Assembly (NCBI GenBank): GCA_017161665.1
Contig: JADFCT010000059.1
Coordinates: forward strand, 1-12,753
Length of the DNA: 12,753 bases
Reading direction: 5' to 3'
From: Candidatus Sumerlaeota bacterium
GTDB taxonomy: Bacteria > Sumerlaeota > Sumerlaeia > JADFCT01
This document shows positions 7,136-12,753 of this stretch, in pieces. Position 1 is the first letter of the stretch. Each line of letters begins with the position of its first letter. Under the pieces are notes generated by a model. That model did not search any database. It was not told where the DNA came from and was given only the letters and a program-made list of their open reading frames with translations. The translations under genes and the position numbers were made by a program.

Positions 7136-7200
7136 TTGCTTTTGGTTGTCGCGGCCTGACGGCCGAGAGGCCTCTTCATTTCCTGGGTGGAGACGTTTTG

Positions 7201-8700
7201 ATGAAAAATCCGTATCTCGACGACTTTATGGACCGATTTCGGTTTATGGGTCTGACCTTTGACGATGTCAGTCTGGAGACGCAATATGCGGATTTTCTGC
7301 CATCGGAGACGGTACTGGATTCGCGACTGACGCGCAATATTACCTTGCGGATCCCTTTTGTCAGCGCCGCCATGGATACGGTAACGGAAGCGGATATGGC
7401 CATAGCCCTCTCACTGCTGGGGGGGATCGGCGTCATCCACAAGAATCTGGATCCCACCACGCAACGCACCCAGGTCAAGCGGGTCAAGTACTACCTCAAC
7501 GGCTTCCTGACCAAGGCCCGCACACTGGGTCCGGAAGAGACCATTGCGGACATGCTCCGTAAGAAATCGGAAAAAGAGTTCCGGTTTTCAAGTTTTCCTA
7601 TCATCGACGAGGATCGGAAACTGGTCGGCATTGTCACCTCGCATCAGTTGAAATACTGCGACAATCTCCAGACGCCTATGCGTAAGATCATGATCGCGAA
7701 TCCCGTCAAGGCCCCGAAAGGGACCACGATTGAGCAGGCGTATCGCATTCTGATCGATAACCGGATCACGATCCTGCCGGTCGTGGACGAAGCGGGAATT
7801 CTTCAGGGGATCTATTGCTTCAAGGACGTGCGCGACATCCTTCGCAACCAGGACTCCATGTACAACCGCGACGCCCAGCATCGACTTCGCTGCGCGGCGG
7901 CGGCGGGGCCGCGGGACTACGAACGGGTGGAGCGACTGGTGGAAGGCGGTGTGGACGCCATTGTGGTGGATACGGCTCACGGACATTCGAAGGGTGTCAT
8001 GGACATGACGCGCTGGGTCAAGGATCATTATCCCGAGGTGGACGTGATCGCCGGCAACATCGCCACGGCTGAAGCGACACGGGACCTGATCCAGGCGGGC
8101 GCCGACGCGGTCAAGGTCGGGATCGGGCCCGGCAGCATCTGTACGACCCGTGTGGTAGCGGGCGTGGGCGTGCCACAGATCACGGCCATCTATAATTGCG
8201 TCAAGGCCGCGCAGGGCGAAGTGCCGATTATTGCGGACGGCGGGATTCGTTATTCCGGCGATGTGGCCAAAGCCCTGGTGGCCGGGGCCGAAACGGTGAT
8301 GATGGGGGGCGTGCTGGCAGGCACATCGGAAAGCCCCGGCGAAAAAATTCTGTATCAGGGCCGCCAGTTCGTCATGTATCGCGGCATGGGGTCGTTGGAG
8401 GCCATGAAGACACGGGCCGGCAGCCGGGAACGGTATGGCCAGTCTGACGTGGAATCGCCGGAGAAACTGGTCCCCGAAGGCATTGAGGGGATGATTCCCT
8501 TCCGCGGCACGGTCAACGAAGTGATGGCTCAATTCATTGGGGGCCTGCGATCGAGCATGGGTTACAACGGCGCGCGAACCATCGACGACCTGCGCGCGAA
8601 GGGGCGGTTTGTGCGCGTCACGGACGCGGGACGGCGCGAGAGCCATCCCCATGATGTGCGCATCAGCAAGGAAGCGCCCAACTACCGTGTTGACATGTAA
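7201..8700 (+). CDS. guaB: IMP dehydrogenase (inosine-5'-monophosphate dehydrogenase)
   Basis: This 499-residue enzyme catalyses IMP + NAD+ + H2O to XMP + NADH, the committed step of guanine nucleotide synthesis, in the cytoplasm. The TIM-barrel begins with LTFDDVSLETQYADFLPSE and VSAAMDTVTEADMAIAL. A CBS pair interrupts it at about residues 103-217, with half-motifs FPIIDEDRKLVGIV and ILPVVDEAGILQGIY. The catalytic loop GIGPGSICTTRVVAGVGVPQ carries Cys314, and the IMP-binding IIADGGIRYSGDVAKAL follows. The flap arginine-tyrosine is R411-Y412 in SRERYGQ, and the LVPEGIEGMIPFRG motif is present. The length is normal for a CBS-containing bacterial enzyme. The start is ATG 7201, not the preceding TTG 7198, because GGTGGAG (7186-7192) is 8 bases upstream. 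The genes after it are close but not obviously purine-related. Confidence 0.97.
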   Translation: MKNPYLDDFMDRFRFMGLTFDDVSLETQYADFLPSETVLDSRLTRNITLRIPFVSAAMDTVTEADMAIALSLLGGIGVIHKNLDPTTQRTQVKRVKYYLNGFLTKARTLGPEETIADMLRKKSEKEFRFSSFPIIDEDRKLVGIVTSHQLKYCDNLQTPMRKIMIANPVKAPKGTTIEQAYRILIDNRITILPVVDEAGILQGIYCFKDVRDILRNQDSMYNRDAQHRLRCAAAAGPRDYERVERLVEGGVDAIVVDTAHGHSKGVMDMTRWVKDHYPEVDVIAGNIATAEATRDLIQAGADAVKVGIGPGSICTTRVVAGVGVPQITAIYNCVKAAQGEVPIIADGGIRYSGDVAKALVAGAETVMMGGVLAGTSESPGEKILYQGRQFVMYRGMGSLEAMKTRAGSRERYGQSDVESPEKLVPEGIEGMIPFRGTVNEVMAQFIGGLRSSMGYNGARTIDDLRAKGRFVRVTDAGRRESHPHDVRISKEAPNYRVDM

Positions 8701-8783
8701 ACTTCGGCGGCATACCCTAACCAAAGAATAGCGCGATAACGGTTCAATTCCGAATGGCGCCTTCGCCGGATGGAGTCCTGCCA

Positions 8784-9542
8784 ATGATCTATGGATTCAC
8801 GCGCGCCATCGCCTTCACACGGAATGACATCAACTGGGATGATGTGACCCATTGGACCTGGGTGGGATGGTGGCTTCTGGCCGTCGGTCTGGTGGTCTTC
8901 ATCGGCTGGCAGGTTCGGCGCCATCGGCAAGCCCGGCAGCGGGACACATCCCCGACCGTTTTCCATGATATTCCGATTCCATCGGAAGAAGAAGGCCGCG
9001 TTGATGAACCGGTCCTGGACGACGATGAGGATCTGACGGCCCTGGATGAAGATCACATCCCTCCGCGACTCAAGCCATCCCGCCAACAGGAAATAAAGGA
9101 TATTGGTTACTACGGTTCAAAGGATCAGGACCGGGCCGTGGATTTGGCGCATATGGAAAAAGAGGAAGCGGCGTTAGGCTGGCAGGTTGAGCATACGGAA
9201 TACAACAAGGCCATGTACTACAAGAATGGCCAGTTCGGCCATCATGCCTTGGGGTCGAGCGGCTTGGATCTGGACGCGCCACTGGCGCCGCCCGATCCAG
9301 CCAAGGCGCACGATACCGATCCGAATGGTTTGAAAGCGGTTCAGCCCATCCGGTCTAAATCGGTAAGCGATCCGGAAGAGGCCGTCTTTCTCAAAACCGT
9401 CACGCAAGCGAATCAAGCCTTCGCGGCAAGGCGCTGGAAGGAAGCGGTTCATTTGTACGCCGTCGCTTCGGCCATCGCTCCGCTGCCCGAAGACGCGCGA
9501 CAGCGGCAGGCTCAGGCTCGTAAACAGGCGGGGGCGCAATAG
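8784..9542 (+). CDS. hypothetical single-pass membrane protein with acidic linker and C-terminal TPR-like segment
   Basis: I do not recognise this 252-residue protein. A tryptophan-rich hydrophobic helix at about residues 24-42 is followed by the basic stretch RRHRQARQR, which predicts a short N-terminus outside and most of the protein in the cytoplasm. Next comes a low-complexity acidic region (several Asp/Glu runs near residues 65-95), a middle segment rich in Tyr, Lys and His, and a Pro/Asp-rich linker. The end, about residues 202-245, looks like one TPR-type helix pair: an A-x-AFAARRWKEAVHLYAVA pattern followed by P and a second helix. ATG 8784 is chosen because GGAG lies 8 bases upstream; an in-frame ATG at 8754 has no good site. 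It begins 83 bp after guaB and ends 51 bp before the acylphosphatase, so co-transcription is plausible. Function unknown; a scaffold or interaction role is only a guess. Confidence 0.8.
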   Translation: MIYGFTRAIAFTRNDINWDDVTHWTWVGWWLLAVGLVVFIGWQVRRHRQARQRDTSPTVFHDIPIPSEEEGRVDEPVLDDDEDLTALDEDHIPPRLKPSRQQEIKDIGYYGSKDQDRAVDLAHMEKEEAALGWQVEHTEYNKAMYYKNGQFGHHALGSSGLDLDAPLAPPDPAKAHDTDPNGLKAVQPIRSKSVSDPEEAVFLKTVTQANQAFAARRWKEAVHLYAVASAIAPLPEDARQRQAQARKQAGAQ

Positions 9543-9593
9543 ACCCTCCCATCGAAAGACGAAATCAATACTTCCGAAGAGGAATACGCAACA

Positions 9594-9866
9594 ATGCCTC
9601 GCATACATATTGTTGTGGACGGTCGCGTCCAGGGTGTTGGATACCGTTATTTTGCTCTCAACTGCGCTCAGGGCCTTCAGGTGACCGGCTGGGCGCGCAA
9701 CAGTCCGGATGGCACCGTTGAAATCGAGGCTCAGGCCGAAGGCGATGTGTTGGAAACGTTTGTCGAGAACCTTCGTCGCGGGCCGTCGTTTGCCCGCGTC
9801 ACCGACATCGACACACGCTCCATCGCCGAAGTGGAATCGGAAGACCGGTTTCACATTCGCTATTAG
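9594..9866 (+). CDS. acyP: acylphosphatase
   Basis: This 90-residue protein hydrolyses carboxyl-phosphate bonds in acylphosphates such as acetyl phosphate or 1,3-bisphosphoglycerate. The signature DGRVQGVGYRYF carries the catalytic arginine R18. The second motif TGWARNSPDGTVEIEAQ carries the catalytic asparagine N36. A final beta strand ends FHIRY. The length is exactly that expected for the single-domain ferredoxin-like fold. AGAGGA lies about 10 bases before ATG 9594. It is the third gene of a possible guaB unit, 51 bp after the hypothetical membrane protein, and its stop is followed within about 35 bases by CACAGAG-type inverted repeats. The physiological role of bacterial acylphosphatases is often unclear, and context does not clarify it here. 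Confidence 0.95.
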   Translation: MPRIHIVVDGRVQGVGYRYFALNCAQGLQVTGWARNSPDGTVEIEAQAEGDVLETFVENLRRGPSFARVTDIDTRSIAEVESEDRFHIRY

Positions 9867-10174
9867 GTTCACTGACAGGTCAACAGTCTCGGCGTTTCTT
9901 CTGTGTCGCTGTGGTATGATTTTTTTCACCACAGAGTCACAGAGGGTCACAGAGTTTTCATCGATCGATTCCGGATGGAGCCCCACAGCGGCCGATGGCC
10001 CGGGAGCGACGCCTCCCGACCCGGGGCTGAGGGGGCGCTCCATCGCTGTGTTCCTCTGTGAATCTGAGGTATTATTATTTTCGCGAGTCTTGCGTCAGAC
10101 AGACGTGTCGGTCCGCTCGTTGCCCAACGGTTTTTCAGAAACCGACCGTCCATCCCATACAGGTGAAATGCATC
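9867..10174. other. 308-bp intergenic region between acyP and the DUF5703-like gene
   Basis: Besides the composite CACAGAG repeat it holds an A/T-rich stretch (TATTATTATTTTC, 10070-10082) that could supply a -10 element, though I find no good -35. A 6-bp hairpin CGGTTT/AAACCG lies at 10128-10144. The decamer TTTTTCAGAA at 10131-10140 recurs at 10191-10200 inside the next gene. No gene is supported here. Confidence 0.7.
9901..10069. repeat. composite inverted repeat built on CACAGAG units (dispersed palindromic repeat type)
   Basis: The left arm 9929-9954 contains three CACAGAG units. It pairs with the right arm 10044-10069 at 21 of 26 positions, enclosing 89 bases. Inside, GATGGAGC near 9973 can pair with GCTCCATC near 10038, and CGGGAG/CTCCCG forms a further small hairpin. 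The left arm can alternatively pair with CTGTGTCGCTGTGG (9901-9914) at 12 of 14 positions across a T-rich 14-base loop. From memory, CACAGAG palindromes recur in intergenic regions of many bacterial genomes. It begins about 35 bp after the acylphosphatase stop and fills most of the gap to the next gene. Confidence 0.7.
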
Positions 10175-12753
10175 ATGTTTTTATTGCCTTTTTTTCAGAA
10201 CCTCCGTCCCACCGCCGAACGTCTCCTGGGAATGGCTTGTCTGATCGCGCTCATGTCCCCTGGCGTCGGGGCCGCGCCCGACGCCAGCGCCACGGGCGAA
10301 CTGCAGCGAAACATGCAACGCCATCATGTGGTCTGGACCACGCCGGGCAAGGACTCGTCCGACTCCATGCCCTTGGGCAACGGCGATATCGCGTTGAACG
10401 CCTGGGTGGACGAGGCCGGCGATCTGCAATTCTATATTGCCAAAAGCGACGCCTGGAGCGGCAACGGACGTCTCCTCAAACTGGGGAAAATCCGAATCAC
10501 CCCAACGAACCGTTTCTATTCCGATAAAGTCGCCTTCCGCCAGGAACTGGATTTATGGAATGGCGAAATGGCGGTCAATCCCGGCGGCCGCCCCTCTTTG
10601 GTTTCCTCGGCGCGGGTCTGGGTGGATGCCCATCATCCCGTCATTCATGTGGAGGTGACCAGTTTCCGCTCCATTAAACTCCGGGCCGAATTGGAAGTCT
10701 GGCGAGACGTCCCGCGAACGATCACCAACGCCGACGAAAAACAAAGCGCCTATGGCCTGGCCAATGGCCCCGATCCCATCGTGGTCGCCCCCGATACCAT
10801 CCGTCCCGCCCGCGACCACCGCATCGTCTGGTTCCACCGAAATGAAACATCCATCTATGCCGAGACGCTCCGGCGGCAGGGACTCACCGAACTGATCGAC
10901 GAATTCGACGATCCCCTGATGGGCCTGACTTTTGGCGCCATGATGACCGGCGACGGAATGGAAGCCGTCTCCAATACGGCACTCGAATCCGCCGAACCGG
11001 GAAAGCAGTTCCGAATCGACATCTATCCCCTCACCACCCAAACAACCACAGAGCGGGAATGGGAAGACCGTTTAACCCAAAGCGTCCAGGCCGTGAAGGG
11101 GACCGAAATTGAAACGGCCCGGACGGCCCATCGTCAATGGTGGAACGCCTTCTGGCAGCGCAGCTGGATTTTCGCCGATACGCCCCTGGCCGTTATACGG
11201 GACGAAAAGGTCGGGCTGGGAAGCAATGACCTGCCCATCCGTCTGGGCGCAGACAGCGAGGGACAGAACCGCTTCATGGGCCGGATGGCCCGCGTCAGCC
11301 TCTTTGATCGCGCCCTGACCACTGCCGAAATCCGCGCCCTCGCCCTGGCCGATCGTCATCAGCGCCTCAGCCCGCGGCGGGACCTCGTGGGGCGCTATTA
11401 CCCGGGGACACTCCAGGAAGGCTATGTGAACAATGACGGCGTGACGAACAACCACGTCCAACCGTCGCTCAGGGCGAAAGCGATCGGCCCCATTCGACCC
11501 CAAGCCGACAAGGAGGCCGACAGCAACCCCTTCGGCGTGGCGCTGTTCGACGGCAGCGGTTATCTGGAAATCGAAAACTCCGCCGGCCTCGCTTTTTCCA
11601 ATGGGCTGACCATCGAAGCCTGGATCGCTCCCGACCGCTTCCCGGCCTCGGGGATGCGCCTCGTCGATAAATGCCCCGTCGGAACCGCCAATGGCTTCAC
11701 CTTCGACACCTATCCGGGCCAGGCCCTGCGCTCCATTACGCCCGGAGAAACCCTCCAGACCAAACTGAACGTCAAAGCCGGCGAATGGATGCACGTCGCC
11801 ATGACCTACGACGCCCGCAATAATCGACACTCCATTTACTATAATGGCGTGGCCGTGTCGGGGGAACCCGTCGAGGGCGAATCGGTCCTTAACGCCGGCC
11901 CCTCGCCCGTGACGCTGGGCTATACCCTCCAGCGCTACCTCAACGCCTGCGCCGGGCGCGGCGCCTGGCCCATCAAGTTCAACGGCAGCCTCTTCACCGT
12001 TGATACGCGCGGCTACGCCCCCAACCTGGGCCCCGATGCCCGCGCCGGAGAGGATTGGTTCGACGCCGACTATCGCCGATGGGGCGGGCCCTATTGGTTC
12101 CAGAACACGCGCCTGCCCTATTGGTCCATGCTCGCTGCCGGCGATGATGACCTGATGACGCCGTTCTTCGCAATGTACCGCAACCTGTTGCCCTTCGGCC
12201 AGCGGCGGACGCAAATCTATCACGGCCACGACGGCGCCTTTTTCCCCGAAACCATTTATTTCTGGGGCGCCTATGCCACGGACAACTACGGATGGGAACG
12301 CCCCGAAGACTTGCCCGTCTGGAAGACGACCAATACCTACATTCGATACTACTGGTCCAGCGGCATCGAAATGACCCTCATGGCCCTGGAGGTTTTCGCG
12401 CAGACGGGTGATGGCGCCTTTGCCCGAGAGACGCTGGTCCCTCTGGCGGAAAACGTGATCCGCTTCTACGATCGCCACTATCGGGACAAAGATGAAAAGG
12501 GCCGACGCCTCATCACCCCCGCCATGGCCCTGGAGACCTGGAAGGAAGCCGTCAACCCCACGCCGGTCGTGGCCGGATTGCGGTATCTGATCGACCGCCT
12601 CCTGGCCGAACTGCCCGATGGTATCGCCTCCGAAGACCTGCGCGTTGAGTGGAAGGCGTTCCGGAAAGAACTGCCCGAACTCCCCACAACCGAAACGGAC
12701 GGCGTTCGCCGCCTCCTCCCGGCCCAACAATTTGAGGGACTTCAAAATTCCGA
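10175..12753 (+). CDS. secreted DUF5703-like glycoside hydrolase with inserted LamG-like region, 3' end outside window
   Basis: The frame is open from ATG 10175 to the right edge, 859 codons without a stop. AGGTGA lies 8 bases before the start. Residues about 17-34 form a signal peptide (LLGMACLIALMSPGVGA), so the product is exported. Residues about 51-110 (VVWTTPGKDSSDSMPLGNGD onward) match the N-terminal beta domain of DUF5703 proteins, relatives of GH95-type alpha/alpha-barrel glycosidases. The barrel starts near WWNAFWQRSW (322-331). It is interrupted by LamG-like sequence (about 353-582), then resumes with LQRYLNACAGRGAWPIKFNG and continues through YWSSGIEMTLMALEVF. In ITPAMALETWKEAVNPTP, E787 is a candidate catalytic acid by position only. 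A polysaccharide- or glycan-degrading role is likely; the substrate is unknown. Codons are strongly C-ending, unlike the upstream half of the window. The missing 3' part prevents a full length comparison. Confidence 0.88.
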   Translation, partial: MFLLPFFQNLRPTAERLLGMACLIALMSPGVGAAPDASATGELQRNMQRHHVVWTTPGKDSSDSMPLGNGDIALNAWVDEAGDLQFYIAKSDAWSGNGRLLKLGKIRITPTNRFYSDKVAFRQELDLWNGEMAVNPGGRPSLVSSARVWVDAHHPVIHVEVTSFRSIKLRAELEVWRDVPRTITNADEKQSAYGLANGPDPIVVAPDTIRPARDHRIVWFHRNETSIYAETLRRQGLTELIDEFDDPLMGLTFGAMMTGDGMEAVSNTALESAEPGKQFRIDIYPLTTQTTTEREWEDRLTQSVQAVKGTEIETARTAHRQWWNAFWQRSWIFADTPLAVIRDEKVGLGSNDLPIRLGADSEGQNRFMGRMARVSLFDRALTTAEIRALALADRHQRLSPRRDLVGRYYPGTLQEGYVNNDGVTNNHVQPSLRAKAIGPIRPQADKEADSNPFGVALFDGSGYLEIENSAGLAFSNGLTIEAWIAPDRFPASGMRLVDKCPVGTANGFTFDTYPGQALRSITPGETLQTKLNVKAGEWMHVAMTYDARNNRHSIYYNGVAVSGEPVEGESVLNAGPSPVTLGYTLQRYLNACAGRGAWPIKFNGSLFTVDTRGYAPNLGPDARAGEDWFDADYRRWGGPYWFQNTRLPYWSMLAAGDDDLMTPFFAMYRNLLPFGQRRTQIYHGHDGAFFPETIYFWGAYATDNYGWERPEDLPVWKTTNTYIRYYWSSGIEMTLMALEVFAQTGDGAFARETLVPLAENVIRFYDRHYRDKDEKGRRLITPAMALETWKEAVNPTPVVAGLRYLIDRLLAELPDGIASEDLRVEWKAFRKELPELPTTETDGVRRLLPAQQFEGLQNS

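Larger units (their letters stand above)
6725..7200. other. 476-bp intergenic region rich in hairpins, between the RND gene and guaB
   Basis: I see no credible protein-coding gene here. In order it holds an 8-bp hairpin (TGCGAAAA 6729-6736 with TTTTCGCA 6745-6752), a 17-bp palindromic repeat, a 5-bp stem (6826-6830 with 6844-6848), a bilobed hairpin, a terminator-like hairpin with eight T residues, a hairpin CCCGTC/GACGGG (7057-7062 with 7069-7074), a candidate guaB promoter, and a GGCC-TGAC-GGCC stem in the guaB leader. The main elements are listed separately. Confidence 0.8.

Noticed and set aside
6960..7200. A purine riboswitch or regulatory RNA in the guaB leader
   Set aside because: Only short isolated stems are present. 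I do not see a purine-aptamer three-way junction or conserved loop sequences.
9880..10080. A replication terminus (dif-like) site at the strand-bias change
   Set aside because: I looked for an A/T-rich 28-bp XerC/XerD-type site and found none; the bias change is also not sharp.
9947..10153. Minus-strand small protein overlapping the CACAGAG repeat
   Set aside because: It runs through the inverted repeat and has no supported start or motif.
11072..12745. A 557-codon open frame on the minus strand opposite the hydrolase gene
   Set aside because: The plus-strand frame has a ribosome binding site, a signal peptide and recognisable DUF5703 and LamG motifs. The minus frame has none and is Gly/Ala/Arg-rich, as expected for the complement of a gene with strongly C-ending codons.
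1..12753. tRNA or rRNA genes, CRISPR arrays, transposases or defence genes
   Set aside because: No cloverleaf, rRNA-like sequence, regularly spaced repeats or recognisable mobile or defence proteins are visible on either strand.

Overview
The window reads as a bacterial chromosome segment of fairly high GC. All six genes or gene groups I can support lie on the + strand. Three things suggest a Gram-negative-type bacterium of the Planctomycetota/Verrucomicrobiota/Lentisphaerae/Hydrogenedentota kind: an RND efflux pair, a secreted DUF5703-like glycoside hydrolase with a LamG-type insert, and two kinds of intergenic palindromic repeat. This placement is inference from family distribution, and the sequence does not fix the phylum.

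Layout: (1) 2-898 is the 3' end of a DUF2339-like polytopic membrane protein that enters from the left edge. (2) 899-1178 is a regulatory gap with a long hairpin, two related 16-bp operator-like palindromes and a candidate promoter between them. (3) 1179-6724 is a three-gene efflux unit: a TetR-family regulator, a periplasmic adaptor and a 1223-residue RND permease. The gaps are 36 and 38 bp and no outer-membrane channel gene follows. (4) 6725-7200 is a hairpin-dense gap with a palindromic repeat, a bilobed hairpin bracketed by an 11-bp direct repeat, a candidate terminator and a candidate guaB promoter. (5) 7201-9866 holds guaB (IMP dehydrogenase), a single-pass membrane protein of unknown function with a TPR-like tail, and an acylphosphatase. 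(6) 9867-10174 holds a composite inverted repeat of about 140 bp built on CACAGAG units. (7) 10175 to the right edge is a secreted DUF5703-like glycoside hydrolase, cut by the window end, whose catalytic region is interrupted by LamG-like sequence with its halves in reversed order.

Functionally, the efflux unit is probably autoregulated: the TetR protein would bind the two palindromes and control its own transcription together with the adaptor and pump. The guaB group is housekeeping purine synthesis plus two small passengers. The last gene is probably carbohydrate scavenging. I see no phage, transposase, CRISPR, toxin-antitoxin or defence module. The most unusual items are the insertion of about 120 residues in the RND pump, the permuted LamG insert, the paired operators and the hairpin/repeat elements.
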